Shown here: positions 41,063 through 50,875 of the stretch, one piece after another | How the letters are laid out: every line of letters begins with the position of its first letter | Numbering within the stretch: position 1 is the first letter of the stretch | DNA from: Allomesorhizobium sp043769475 | GTDB taxonomy: Bacteria; Pseudomonadota; Alphaproteobacteria; Rhizobiales; Rhizobiaceae | Length of the DNA stretch: 64,000 nucleotides | Assembly (NCBI RefSeq): GCF_043769475.1 | Contig: NZ_CP171729.1 | Coordinates: forward strand, 2,728,001-2,792,000 | Reading direction: 5' to 3' | Position numbers and translations under genes: made by a program | The notes under the pieces: model-generated | The model's database searches: none | What the model was told of the DNA's origin: nothing | What the model saw: the letters and a program-made list of their open reading frames with translations, nothing else

Positions 41063-42183
41063 GGCCGCGCTCCCTTTTTTAATTCAGCTACCGCTTTGCC
41101 CGACGCAATAGCCTCTGTCAGGTCGGCGAGCAACCGGGCCGCGTCCGGCCTTCCAGCGAGCTTGGCGGCCGTTGCCATCGAGGCGAGCTTGCCCGGGTTT
41201 TCCATAAGCCCGCCGATCAGCGACATAAGAGCCTTCGTGGACAGCGTCGATTGCGGGTGAACCTGCGCGCCGCCGGCTGCCGCAAGTGCGGCCGCATTGG
41301 CGGCTTGGTCGTGGTCGAGCGCATGCGGATAGGGCACCAGCAGCGCCGGCCGGCCGATCACCGCGATTTCGGAAACCGTCGACGCGCCGGAGCGCGATAT
41401 GACCAGATGCGCCGCCGCGATCCTTGCCGCCATGTCGGTGAAGAACGGCGACACCTCCGCCTCGACGCCAAAGTCGCGATAGGCGTTGCGGACGGGCTCG
41501 ATGTCTTCGGCGCGCGCCTGCTGCGTCACCTTGAGCCGGCTGCGCTGGCTTGCGGGAAGCGCTGCGATCGCCGGCGGCATCGCCTCGGAAAAGAATTTCG
41601 CCCCCTGGCTGCCGCCGAACACCAGCAGCCTGAACGGCTCGAATGGGCCGGAGGGCGCGTAAGGCGTCTTCGCCGCTTCGATGACCGCCGGGCGCACCGG
41701 ATTTCCCGTGATCACGACCTTGGCGCCGGCACCCGCGTTTTCGCTCAGGAAACCGCCGGCGATGGCGTCAACCCGTCCGGCCAGCGCCTTGTTGGCGCGG
41801 CCCATCACGGCGTTCTGCTCGTGGATCAGCGTCGGCACCCCGCGCCTGGTCGCGGCATAGAGCGGCGGCAGCGTCGGATAGCCTCCGAACCCGACGACGA
41901 CTGCAGGCTGAATCTTTCGGATGACTTCCGAGGCTTGCCTGACGCCGCGCCAGATCGTCCAGAATGCCCGCGCCAGCGCCAGCGGATTGCGCGAGCCGAT
42001 CGTGGACGATGCGATCGGGTGGACATGCGAAGCCGGAAAGCTGCCGGCATAGCGCTCGGCCCGGCCGTCGGTCGCGAGATGGACGCTCCAGCCGCGCGCG
42101 ATCAGTTCGTGCGCCAGCGCCTCGGCCGGAAACAGATGGCCGCCGGTGCCGCCGGCAGCGAGAAGGATTGTGCGGCCGGTCAT
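41059..42183 (-). CDS. murG: MurG, lipid II-forming GlcNAc transferase
   Basis: 374-aa GT28 glycosyltransferase at the inner membrane that adds GlcNAc to lipid I. The N-terminal glycine loop is LAAGGTGGHLFPAEALA and the acceptor region HEQNAVMGRANK; the donor site has LVFGGSQGAKFFSEAM and RSGASTVSEI followed by LVPYPHALDHDQ. One nucleotide separates it from ftsW; 4-nt overlap with murC. Confidence 0.97.
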   Translation of the reverse strand: MTGRTILLAAGGTGGHLFPAEALAHELIARGWSVHLATDGRAERYAGSFPASHVHPIASSTIGSRNPLALARAFWTIWRGVRQASEVIRKIQPAVVVGFGGYPTLPPLYAATRRGVPTLIHEQNAVMGRANKALAGRVDAIAGGFLSENAGAGAKVVITGNPVRPAVIEAAKTPYAPSGPFEPFRLLVFGGSQGAKFFSEAMPPAIAALPASQRSRLKVTQQARAEDIEPVRNAYRDFGVEAEVSPFFTDMAARIAAAHLVISRSGASTVSEIAVIGRPALLVPYPHALDHDQAANAAALAAAGGAQVHPQSTLSTKALMSLIGGLMENPGKLASMATAAKLAGRPDAARLLADLTEAIASGKAVAELKKGARP

Positions 42184-42184
42184 G

Positions 42185-43339
42185 CTATTCGGCCGGCGCG
42201 GGCCGCCGCGAGAGCTCCGGGAAGCCTACCTGCTTGCGCTTTTCCGGCTTCTTGCGCGTCAGCGCCAGCACCATCCCCATCGAGATCGCGATGGCGATCA
42301 GCGACGAACCGCCATAGGAGATGAACGGCAGGGTCATGCCCTTGGCCGGCATCATCTGCAGGTTCACCCCCATATTGATGATCGACTGGAAGCCGAACAC
42401 CACGACCAGGCCCGCCACCGCATAGCGGGTGAAGTCGTCATGTTCCTTGAGCGCCGTGTTCAGGCCGCGCAGCACGATAAAGGCGAAGATGCCGAGGATG
42501 ACGAAGCACAAGACGATGCCGAACTCCTCGCCGGCGACTGCGAACACGAAATCGGCGTGGCTGTCGGGGATGACGCGCTTGATCGTGCCCTCGCCCGGCC
42601 CGACGCCGAACCAGCCGCCCTGCACCACCGCCTCGCGGCCCATATCGACCTGGAACGTGTCGCCCTCGCCGGTCAGGAAGCGGTCTATGCGCCCCGCCAC
42701 ATGCGGGAAAATGGTATAGGCGCTGATCGCGCCGGCGGCCCCGATCGCGCCGATCACGATGATCCACAGCCAGGGCATTCCGGCCATGAAGAACATCACG
42801 CCCCATGTTCCGACCACCAGGATGGTCTGGCCGAGATCGGGCTGCGCCACCAGCAGCGCCATCACCAGCCCGAGCAGGATCACCGCGAACAGATTGCCCG
42901 GGATATCCGGCTGGCGCGCATGCTCGGCAAACAGCCACGCGCAGACGATGACGAAGGCGGGTTTCATGAATTCGGATGGCTGGATCGAGATGCCGAAGAA
43001 CGAGATCCAGCGATGCGCGCCCTTGACCTCGACGCCGACATAGAGCACCGCGACCATCAGCACGAGCGAACCGCACAGCATGGCCAGAGCCAGCCGCCGT
43101 ACTTCCCTCGCCTCGAGGAATGAAACCGAGATCATCGCCGCCAGGGCCGGGATCATGAAGATGATCTGCCGGGTCGCGAAATGAAAGCTGCCGAGGCCGA
43201 TGCGTTCCGCGACAGCCGGGCTCGCGGCGAAGGAAAGGATGATTCCCAGCCCCATCAGCGACAGGAAGGCCGCAAGGAACCAGCGGTCGACCGTCCACCA
43301 CCAGATTGCAACGGGGCTCCTGTCCAGCCGGCTAGCCAT
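42185..43339 (-). CDS. ftsW: FtsW, septal SEDS peptidoglycan polymerase
   Basis: 384-aa integral membrane protein with about ten helices, polymerising lipid II at the septum together with FtsI. SEDS signatures: RWISFFGISIQPSEFMKPAF, the catalytic-Asp loop region and the closing PFISYGGSSLIAIAISMG. Order next to ftsI's cluster separates it from RodA. One-nt overlap with murD. Confidence 0.96.
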   Translation of the reverse strand: MASRLDRSPVAIWWWTVDRWFLAAFLSLMGLGIILSFAASPAVAERIGLGSFHFATRQIIFMIPALAAMISVSFLEAREVRRLALAMLCGSLVLMVAVLYVGVEVKGAHRWISFFGISIQPSEFMKPAFVIVCAWLFAEHARQPDIPGNLFAVILLGLVMALLVAQPDLGQTILVVGTWGVMFFMAGMPWLWIIVIGAIGAAGAISAYTIFPHVAGRIDRFLTGEGDTFQVDMGREAVVQGGWFGVGPGEGTIKRVIPDSHADFVFAVAGEEFGIVLCFVILGIFAFIVLRGLNTALKEHDDFTRYAVAGLVVVFGFQSIINMGVNLQMMPAKGMTLPFISYGGSSLIAIAISMGMVLALTRKKPEKRKQVGFPELSRRPAPAE

Positions 43340-44739
43340 CAGTTCAGTCCTCCAATAGGTCTGACACCCTCGATAGCATTCACAGCTTGCCTGAAGGCTT
43401 CGCCGCGAATCTCGAAATTCTTGAACTGGTCGAAACTGGCGCAGGCCGGCGACAGGAGGACCACCGCCTCGCCGCTATCGTCGCACGCCGCATCCCGCGC
43501 CGCATGCTCGACCGCGGCTCTCAACGTACCGGAAATCTCGTAGGATACCGCCTCGCCGAGTGTCGCCGAGAAAGCCGGGGCAGCCTCGCCGATCAGATAG
43601 GCCTTGGCGACGCGCGGGAAGAAGGAGCGCAGCGGCTCGATGCCGCCCTCCTTGGCCAGCCCGCCGGCAATCCAATAGATGCGCGGGAAACTCGACAGTG
43701 CGGGCGCAGCCGCATCGGCGTTGGTCGCCTTCGAATCGTTGATGAAGAGCACGTGCCCCTTGCGCGCGACCTGCTCCATGCGGTGCGCCAGTCCGGGGAA
43801 GCTTTCGAGGCCGGCCTGTATCTCGCCGAGTTCGAGCCCGACTCTCACGCAAGCCGCGACCGCGGCCAGCGCATTCTGCGCGTTGTGCTGGCCGCGCAGC
43901 GAGCCGATGCCTTCCAGGAATGCGATCCGGCTGTAGCGTCCGTCCTTCGCTTCCATCAGGTCGGTGCCGTCGGCGAAATAGCCGTCGGTCAGCGGCAGCC
44001 GCTTGGATATCCGCACCACATCCTTGCCGACCCGCTCGAGCCGGTCGGCGATTTGCGCGCAAAAAACGTCGTCGACGCCGATGATTGCCGTGTCGCTGCC
44101 CGAGACCAGCCGCTCCTTGATCGAAGCGTAGTGTTGCATCGTGCCGTGGCGGTCGAGATGGTCGGGCGTCAGGTTGAGCAATATGCCGGCGGTCGGATTG
44201 ATCGAGGGGCCGAGATCGATCTGATAGGACGAGCACTCGACCACGTAGTGGCGCGTCGGTTCCGGCGGATCGAGCGTCATCACCGCGCGGCCGATATTGC
44301 CGCCCATCTGGGTATCGCGCCCGGCCGATTTCAGGATATGTGCGGTAAGCGCCGTGGTTGTCGACTTGCCGTTGGTGCCGGTGATGGCAACGAAGGGCGC
44401 GTCCGGCGCGCGTGCCATCCTCTCGCGCGAAAACAACTCGATGTCGCCGATCACCTCCACGCCTGCGCCCCGCGCGAGTTCCACGGCCCAATGCGGCTTG
44501 GGATGCGTCAGCGGCACGCCGGGCGACAGCACGAAGGAAGAAAATCCCGGCCAGTCGGCCGAGCGAAGGTCACCCGTATCGATCGAATTCGAATTCGCCT
44601 TCGCCACGCTTTCGGGATTGTCGTCCCACGCAAGCACCTCGGCCCCGCCCTCCATCAGGGCGAGCGCCGTCGCGATCCCCGAACCGCCAAGCCCGAAGAG
44701 TGCGACACGCTTTCCACTGAACGACCGCGCTGGAATCAT
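43339..44739 (-). CDS. murD: UDP-MurNAc-L-alanine--D-glutamate ligase MurD
   Basis: 466-aa Mur ligase adding D-Glu. Motifs: ALFGLGGSGIATALAL (nucleotide fold), VAITGTNGKSTTTALTAHIL (ATP loop, near 115), NLTPDHLDRHG, and INDSKATNADAAAPAL plus the RMEQVARKG segment. An 8-nt gap separates it from mraY upstream; its stop overlaps the ftsW start by 1 nt. Confidence 0.97.
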   Translation of the reverse strand: MIPARSFSGKRVALFGLGGSGIATALALMEGGAEVLAWDDNPESVAKANSNSIDTGDLRSADWPGFSSFVLSPGVPLTHPKPHWAVELARGAGVEVIGDIELFSRERMARAPDAPFVAITGTNGKSTTTALTAHILKSAGRDTQMGGNIGRAVMTLDPPEPTRHYVVECSSYQIDLGPSINPTAGILLNLTPDHLDRHGTMQHYASIKERLVSGSDTAIIGVDDVFCAQIADRLERVGKDVVRISKRLPLTDGYFADGTDLMEAKDGRYSRIAFLEGIGSLRGQHNAQNALAAVAACVRVGLELGEIQAGLESFPGLAHRMEQVARKGHVLFINDSKATNADAAAPALSSFPRIYWIAGGLAKEGGIEPLRSFFPRVAKAYLIGEAAPAFSATLGEAVSYEISGTLRAAVEHAARDAACDDSGEAVVLLSPACASFDQFKNFEIRGEAFRQAVNAIEGVRPIGGLN

Positions 44740-44747
44740 CGAGTTTC

Positions 44748-45830
44748 CTATCGCAGCTTCAGGGTCGAGAGCCCGACCAGCGCCAGGATGACGGCGATGA
44801 TCCAGAAGCGGATCACCACCTGGCTTTCAGTCCAGCCGAGCTTTTCGAAGTGATGATGGATGGGCGCCATCAGAAACACGCGCCGGCCGGTCATCTTGAA
44901 GAAGCCGACCTGTATGATAACCGAAAGCGCCTCCATCACGAACAGTCCGCCGATGATGGCCAGAACTATTTCGTGCTTCGTGGCGACGGCGATCGTGCCT
45001 ATCAGGCCGCCCAGCGCCAGCGACCCGGTATCGCCCATGAAAATCGCCGCCGGCGGCGCGTTGAACCAGAGGAAGCCGAGCCCGGCGCCGATGACAGCGC
45101 CGAGAATCACCGCCAGCTCGCCGGTTCCCGGCACGAAGTGGATCTGCAGATATTCGGCGAACACCGCATTACCGGACAGATAGGCGATCACGCCGAACGA
45201 AGCCGCCGCGATCATGATCGGCACGATCGCGAGCCCGTCCAGCCCGTCCGTCAGATTGACGGCATTGCCGGCGCCCACGATCACGATGCAGGCGAACGGG
45301 ATGAAGAACCAGCCGAGATTGATCAGGAAATCCTTCACGAATGGAAAGGTCAGCGACGACGAGAACGGCTCCTGGCCGTTGTGCATGATCGCCCAGGCGG
45401 CGATGGCCGCGATCACGAATTCGATGGCGAGCCGCGCCTTGCCGGAAAATCCGAGATGCGACTGCTTGGTCACCTTCAGATAGTCGTCGTAAAGCCCGAT
45501 GGCGCCGAACCCCAGCGTCACAAGCAGGACCACCCAGACATAGACGCTGGTGATGTTCGCCCACAGCAGCGACGACCCGACGATGCCCGAAATGATCATC
45601 AGCCCGCCCATGGTCGGCGTGCCGGCCTTCTTGAAGTGCGTCTGCGGCCCGTCGGCGCGGATAGGCTGGCCCTTGCCCTGCCGGATGCGCAACGAGTTGA
45701 TGATCATCGGTCCGAAGATGAAGACGATCAGCGCCGCTGTGATCAGCGCTCCGCCCGTCCGGAACGTGATGTAGCGGAAGATGTTGAAGACCGAAACCTG
45801 GTCCGCGAAATTGACTAGCAGCGTTAACAT
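44748..45830 (-). CDS. mraY: phospho-MurNAc-pentapeptide transferase MraY
   Basis: 360-aa polytopic enzyme that makes lipid I on undecaprenyl phosphate. Family motifs: KAGTPTMGGLMI, the Asp-rich GLYDDYLKVTKQSHLGFSGK region, NAVNLTDGLDGLAI and a terminal PIHHHFEKLGWTE. Start 45830 follows GGGGGA at short spacing; 24 in-frame codons further upstream are not family sequence. Confidence 0.97.
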   Translation of the reverse strand: MLTLLVNFADQVSVFNIFRYITFRTGGALITAALIVFIFGPMIINSLRIRQGKGQPIRADGPQTHFKKAGTPTMGGLMIISGIVGSSLLWANITSVYVWVVLLVTLGFGAIGLYDDYLKVTKQSHLGFSGKARLAIEFVIAAIAAWAIMHNGQEPFSSSLTFPFVKDFLINLGWFFIPFACIVIVGAGNAVNLTDGLDGLAIVPIMIAAASFGVIAYLSGNAVFAEYLQIHFVPGTGELAVILGAVIGAGLGFLWFNAPPAAIFMGDTGSLALGGLIGTIAVATKHEIVLAIIGGLFVMEALSVIIQVGFFKMTGRRVFLMAPIHHHFEKLGWTESQVVIRFWIIAVILALVGLSTLKLR

Positions 45831-45849
45831 GCGTCCCCCGGAACCGCGA

Positions 45850-47283
45850 TCAGCTTGGCTTCGCGGCCCCGGCGTCAGCCGGAAACCGTTTGAGCAGCGC
45901 ATCGACCAGCCTGGAAAAGCCGATGCCCTTGGATGATTTGACCATGACAGTGTCGCCGGGGCGGATGCTGTCGATCAGCAGCGGCCTGAGTTCGTCGGCG
46001 CTCGCCCGGTACTCGGACGGGATCGCATCCGGCAACGTGTCTGCCAGCGCCTTCATTTCCGGCCCGCCCATGAGCACGAGGCCGATGCCGGCGGCGGAAA
46101 CCGGGGCGGCAAGCGCGGCATGCAGCTTGGCCGAATGGCTGCCCAGTTCCAGCATGTCGCCCAGCACCGCCACGCGCCGGCCTTCACCCGAAACCGGCGT
46201 TACGGCGAGCACGTCGAGCGCAGCCTTCATCGAAACTGGATTGGCGTTGTAGCTTTCGTCGATCAGCGTGAACGGGCCGTCAGTGTGCCGAAGCCTGTAT
46301 CTTTTGCCGCGTCCGCTCTCGGCGGCGAGGTCGCGCAGCGCCGCCGCGGCCTTGCCCATGTCGGCGCCGACCAGGCGCGCCGCGCCCAGCACCGCAAGCG
46401 TGTTCTGCACGATATGCCGGCCGGGCGCGCCGATCTCGGCCGTCGTCTCCTTGCCGCCGATCTTGACCGTGATGGTCGAATGATCGGGAAACAGTTCGTG
46501 ATCCACCAGCCTGAAATGGGCGCGGCTGTTCTCGCCGAAGCCGACGATATGGGCGACGCCCGCGTCCCGCGCCATTTTTTCCAGAAGCTTCCAGCGCTGG
46601 TCATCGCGGTTGATCAAGGCATAGCCGCCCGGCTCGATTCCCTCGAATATTTCCGCCTTCGCGCGGGCGATTTCGTCGAGGTTCTTGAAGTGCCCGAGAT
46701 GGGCCGGCGCGATAAGCGTGACGATGGCGACATGCGGGCGCACCATCTTCGCCAGCGGACGGATTTCGTCCGGATGGTTCATGCCTATCTCGAAGATTGC
46801 ATAATCGCAATCCTGCGGCATCCGGGCCAGCGTCAGCGGCACGCCCCAGTGATTGTTGAACGACTTGTCCGACGCATGCACCTTGCCGACCGAAGACAGC
46901 ACGTGCCGAAGCGCCTCCTTGGTGGTCGTCTTGCCGACCGAACCCGTCACCGCGATAATCTTGGCCTGGGCGCGCGCTCGCGCGGCGACGCCGGTCTTTT
47001 CGAGCGCGGCAAGCACGTCGGGCACGACGATCATCGGCGCGGTCAGCCGTCCCAGCGCGGGGAGCTTGCCTTCAGACACAATCAGCAGCCCGGCGCCGGC
47101 CTTGATCGCTGCCGTCGCGAAATCATGGCCGTCCATAGCCTCGCCCTTGATCGCGAAAAACGCCTCCCCGGGCTTAAGCGTGCGGCTGTCGATCGAGATT
47201 CCGGTCACGCCTTCCGGCAGATGGCCGATGGGACGGCCATCCATCGCCGCCACGAGCGCCTCCGAATTCCAGAGATAACTCAT
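45850..47283 (-). CDS. murF: UDP-MurNAc-tripeptide--D-Ala-D-Ala ligase MurF
   Basis: 477-aa Mur ligase adding the D-Ala-D-Ala made by Ddl. ATP loop AVTGSVGKTTTKEALRH near residue 115, NNHWGVPLTLARM, FEIGMNHPDEI and DESYNANPVSMKAAL are all MurF hallmarks. Its start overlaps the murE stop by 4 nt. Confidence 0.97.
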   Translation of the reverse strand: MSYLWNSEALVAAMDGRPIGHLPEGVTGISIDSRTLKPGEAFFAIKGEAMDGHDFATAAIKAGAGLLIVSEGKLPALGRLTAPMIVVPDVLAALEKTGVAARARAQAKIIAVTGSVGKTTTKEALRHVLSSVGKVHASDKSFNNHWGVPLTLARMPQDCDYAIFEIGMNHPDEIRPLAKMVRPHVAIVTLIAPAHLGHFKNLDEIARAKAEIFEGIEPGGYALINRDDQRWKLLEKMARDAGVAHIVGFGENSRAHFRLVDHELFPDHSTITVKIGGKETTAEIGAPGRHIVQNTLAVLGAARLVGADMGKAAAALRDLAAESGRGKRYRLRHTDGPFTLIDESYNANPVSMKAALDVLAVTPVSGEGRRVAVLGDMLELGSHSAKLHAALAAPVSAAGIGLVLMGGPEMKALADTLPDAIPSEYRASADELRPLLIDSIRPGDTVMVKSSKGIGFSRLVDALLKRFPADAGAAKPS

Positions 47284-48734
47284 GTGGCGCGCTCCTTGAG
47301 CGCCTTGCGCACTTCCTCATGGTCCGAAAACGGGAACGTCTCGGCGCCGATCGTCTGGCCTTCTTCATGACCCTTGCCGGCAATGATGAGGGTGTCGCCG
47401 GGATGAAGCATGGCGACCGCGTCGTGGATGGCGGCGCGGCGGTCGGCGATCTCGATAGCGCCGGGCGCGGCGGCGAGTATCGCCGCGCGGATTGTTTCCG
47501 GAACTTCCGACCGCGGATTGTCGTCGGTCACGATGACGACGTCGGCCAGCCGCGTGGCGATTTCGCCCATAATCGGACGCTTGCCGCGGTCGCGGTCGCC
47601 GCCGCAGCCGAATACGACGATCACCCTCCCCGTCGTGAAGGGGCGGACGGAGGCCAGAACGTTTTCCAGCGCATCCGGCTTGTGCGCATAGTCGACATAG
47701 ACCGGTGCGCCATTGGCCGCGGTTCCCACCAGGTCGAGCCGTCCCGGCGCCCCCTTCAGCCGTTCCAGCGCGCCGAGCGCCCTGCCGATCGGCGTTCCCG
47801 TGGCAATGGCGAGGCCGGCCGAGACCAGCGCGTTGTATATCTGGAAATCCCCGGCAAGCGGCAGGTCGATCTCATGGATGACGCCGTCGGCTTCCACTTC
47901 CGCGCGCTGCCGAAAGCGTTCGTGCTCGACGCGTTTCAGTTTCAAGAAATCCCCGTGCCGTCCGACCGTGAGGACATTGAGGCCGGCCTTCCGGGCCGAC
48001 GAGATCGTCGGCTCCGACCACGGATCGTCCGCGAAAATGACAGCCGGCACATCCTTTGCAAGGAGCGATTCGAACAGGCGAAGCTTAGCGCGGTGATATT
48101 CCTCGATGGTCGGATGATAATCCATGTGGTCGCGGCCGAGATTGGTGAAGCCGCCCGCGGACAGTTTTACTCCATCGAGCCGACGCTGGTCGAGTCCATG
48201 GCTGGAAGCCTCCATAGACACGTGCATGACGCCCGAATCCGCCAGTTCCGTCAGCAGCTTGTGAAGCGCCACGGGATCGGGCGTGGTCAGCGAACCGTAT
48301 TCGTTGCGGCCGGGCGCCACGACGCCCGTCGTGCCGATGCTGGCGGCCGCAAGTCCCGTCTGTTCCCAGATTTGACGTGTGAAAGCCGCGACCGAGGTCT
48401 TGCCGCTGGTGCCAGTCACCGCAACCACCGTTTCGGGCTGCTTCGGATAAAACTTGGCAGCGAGCAGCGCCAGCGAGAGCCTCGGGTCATCGACGCCAAT
48501 CACCGGCGCCGGCAGCCCGGAGAGATTGCCGCCCTTAGCCGCCACGATCGCCGCTGCACCGCGGCTTGCAGCATCCGCGGCATAGGTCGCGCCATCCGCC
48601 TTCGTGCCGGCTACGGCCACGAATACCATGCCCGGCTTGATCAGCCGCGAGTCCGACGACACGCCGCTGATCTCCAGATCGCCGGACTCATCCCGTTCGA
48701 CAGGCAGGATACCGGCGAGGTCCTTGAGTTTCAT
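47280..48734 (-). CDS. murE: UDP-MurNAc-L-Ala-D-Glu--meso-DAP ligase MurE
   Basis: 484-aa Mur ligase adding meso-diaminopimelate. ATP loop VTGTSGKTSVAAFTRQ, the carbamylated-Lys region and TDDNPRSEVP near residue 400; the DNPR motif indicates meso-DAP rather than lysine, as expected for a Gram-negative. It follows ftsI with a 54-nt gap, one of the few real gaps in the cluster. Confidence 0.97.
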   Translation of the reverse strand: MKLKDLAGILPVERDESGDLEISGVSSDSRLIKPGMVFVAVAGTKADGATYAADAASRGAAAIVAAKGGNLSGLPAPVIGVDDPRLSLALLAAKFYPKQPETVVAVTGTSGKTSVAAFTRQIWEQTGLAAASIGTTGVVAPGRNEYGSLTTPDPVALHKLLTELADSGVMHVSMEASSHGLDQRRLDGVKLSAGGFTNLGRDHMDYHPTIEEYHRAKLRLFESLLAKDVPAVIFADDPWSEPTISSARKAGLNVLTVGRHGDFLKLKRVEHERFRQRAEVEADGVIHEIDLPLAGDFQIYNALVSAGLAIATGTPIGRALGALERLKGAPGRLDLVGTAANGAPVYVDYAHKPDALENVLASVRPFTTGRVIVVFGCGGDRDRGKRPIMGEIATRLADVVIVTDDNPRSEVPETIRAAILAAAPGAIEIADRRAAIHDAVAMLHPGDTLIIAGKGHEEGQTIGAETFPFSDHEEVRKALKERAT

Positions 48735-48788
48735 CGCATCCCATTAGTCATAAACAAATGGCGCGCTCTCGCCGGCGCGCCTTGAGAA

Positions 48789-50501
48789 TCATTGGTACGA
48801 AACCAGCGTAGCCTTACTTTCATGGCTGAATTCTGGCTTCACGCCAAGCAGGGAGGCCGAACGGCGAATTATGTTGGCGACAATCGGCGCGGCGTTCAGG
48901 CCTGAAGTCGCGGCCATGCCCGGTTTTTCCGGCTTCGGCTCGTCGATGATGCTCAAGACGATGTATTGCGGGTCGTCCATCGGAAACGCAGCAAGAAAGG
49001 CATTGAAGCGCACGCTCGACGAATAGCGTCCGTTGACGACCTTTTCGGCGGTTCCGGTCTTGCCGCCGACGCGATAGCCCGGCACTTCGGCGCGCTTGCC
49101 GGAGCCTTTTTCCGCGTTGAGCCGGTAGAGATAGCGCATGTTTTCGCTGGTTTTCGGGTCGATCACCTGCTTGGCGACCGCGTCGGCCTCTTCCTGCGTG
49201 CGCGGCAGGAAGGTCGGATCAATGAGCTTGCCGCCATTCATCAGGGCGGCGGCGGCGACGGCCGTCTGCAACGGCGTGGTCGACATGCCATGTCCGAAGG
49301 CGATGGTGATCGAATGGACCTTCTTCCAGACCTTCGGTTCGCTTGGCCGCGCCACTTCGGGCAATTCGGTGTTCATCCGCTTGAGCAGGCCCATACGGTG
49401 AAGGAATTCGCGGTGGCCCTCGATGCCCACCACGTCGGCTTCCCGCGCCGAGCCGATGTTCGACGAATAGATGAACACCTCCGGAACCGTCAGCACCCTG
49501 CCCTTGCCGTGGAAATCGCGGATCGTCTGATTGCCGATCGTAATGGGCCGTGACGCGTCGAAGCGGCTTTCGAGTGTCACCTTGCCCGAATCGAGCGCCA
49601 TGGCAGTGGTAAAGCTCTTGATCGTCGAGCCCATCTCGTAGGTGCCGGCCGACATACGGTTCAGCCGGTCCTTGTCATGGGCGTTATAGGGATTGTTGGG
49701 GTCGTAGTCCGGCACCGACGCCATCGCCACGACCTCGCCGGTCTTGGCGTTGAACACCACCGCGCCCGCCGCGATCGCATGATATTTCTCCATGGCGCGG
49801 GAGATCTCGTCGCGCACGATGTGCTGGACGCGCAGGTCGATCGACAGCCTGACAGGCTTCAGATCCTTGGCCACCGCCAGGCCCGAGGCCTGCAGGTCGG
49901 CGAGGCCCTGGTCATCGATATATTTCTCCAGGCCGGAAATGCCCTGGTTGTCGATGTTGGTCAGCCCCACGAGGTGGGAAGCCGTCTCGCCCCCCGGGTA
50001 GAAGCGGCGCTTTTCGGTGCGGAAGCCGATGCCCGGAATGCCAAGCTGCATGATGTCGTTCTGCTGCTTGGGCGTGAGCTGACGGCGCAGCCATACGAAA
50101 CCCGCCCCGCTTTTCAGCTTGTGATATGTCTGCTCGACCTCGATGTCGGGCAGCACCAGCGACAGCTTTTCGATCACTTCGTTAGGATCGACGATGCGCC
50201 GCGGCTCGGCAAATAGCGACGCCGTCTTGATGTCGGTGGCCAGCACTTCGCCGTTGCGATCGACGATGTCGGGCCGCGACGCGGTGATCCGGCTCGCCGG
50301 CCCCGAAGACGCCTCGGCATCCTCGAAACCGAGATAGACCAGCCGGCCGGCAATGGTCGCATAGATGCCGAAGAACACCGCCATGGTCATCACCACGCGG
50401 GTCTTGGCGCGTCCGCCTGTGGCCTTGCGTGCGCCGTCGACGATGATCGAGGCGGTGGAGGCCTCGGCTTCGGAAACGCGCTTGCGCCAGAGCTTCATCA
50501 T
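48789..50501 (-). CDS. ftsI: FtsI (PBP3), septal transpeptidase
   Basis: 570-aa class B penicillin-binding protein. One membrane helix near 37-60 (VVMTMAVFFGIYATIAG), a pedestal domain with SRPDIVDRNGEVLATDI, and a transpeptidase with STIK in MGSTIKSFTTA, SSN in YSSNIGSA and KTGT in GGKTGTAEK. Start overlaps the ftsL stop by 4 nt. Partner of FtsW. Confidence 0.97.
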   Translation of the reverse strand: MMKLWRKRVSEAEASTASIIVDGARKATGGRAKTRVVMTMAVFFGIYATIAGRLVYLGFEDAEASSGPASRITASRPDIVDRNGEVLATDIKTASLFAEPRRIVDPNEVIEKLSLVLPDIEVEQTYHKLKSGAGFVWLRRQLTPKQQNDIMQLGIPGIGFRTEKRRFYPGGETASHLVGLTNIDNQGISGLEKYIDDQGLADLQASGLAVAKDLKPVRLSIDLRVQHIVRDEISRAMEKYHAIAAGAVVFNAKTGEVVAMASVPDYDPNNPYNAHDKDRLNRMSAGTYEMGSTIKSFTTAMALDSGKVTLESRFDASRPITIGNQTIRDFHGKGRVLTVPEVFIYSSNIGSAREADVVGIEGHREFLHRMGLLKRMNTELPEVARPSEPKVWKKVHSITIAFGHGMSTTPLQTAVAAAALMNGGKLIDPTFLPRTQEEADAVAKQVIDPKTSENMRYLYRLNAEKGSGKRAEVPGYRVGGKTGTAEKVVNGRYSSSVRFNAFLAAFPMDDPQYIVLSIIDEPKPEKPGMAATSGLNAAPIVANIIRRSASLLGVKPEFSHESKATLVSYQ

Positions 50502-50872
50502 TGGACCACCGCTCCGGTTGTCGTCTGGTCGGTTTCGCCCTCGGCCATGCCGCCGAGACGTTGCGTGGAGAAATCCTGGATTTCGACGGGGCGCGACGGC
50601 AGTTCGTCGAGGCCGACGATCTGGTGGGCTTCGACAGGCTGAAGCTTCAATTCGGTTTCGTAGATTTCGGCCAGCTTCTGCAGCCGCGAAGGCTGGGTCA
50701 AAAGGCTCCAGTCGGCCTTCAGCAGATCGATCAGATCCTCTTCGAACCGTATCTGGGCCTCGATCTTGCGCACCGACGCAAGCTGCTCCTCGGCTTCGTG
50801 CTTGGTTTTGTAGGTGAAAGCGGCCGCCGAAACCATGACGGCGATGAGCACGATGTCGCTGGTGCGGAACAT
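50498..50872 (-). CDS. ftsL: cell division protein FtsL
   Basis: 124-aa bitopic divisome protein: N-terminal membrane helix (DIVLIAVMVSAAAFTYK), a periplasmic coiled coil (EAEEQLASVRKIEAQIRFEEDLIDLLKADW, in part) and a Thr/Gln-rich tail. Sequence is poorly conserved as usual; identity is settled by position between rsmH and ftsI. Three nt separate it from rsmH. Confidence 0.93.
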   Translation of the reverse strand: MFRTSDIVLIAVMVSAAAFTYKTKHEAEEQLASVRKIEAQIRFEEDLIDLLKADWSLLTQPSRLQKLAEIYETELKLQPVEAHQIVGLDELPSRPVEIQDFSTQRLGGMAEGETDQTTTGAVVQ

Positions 50873-50875
50873 GAT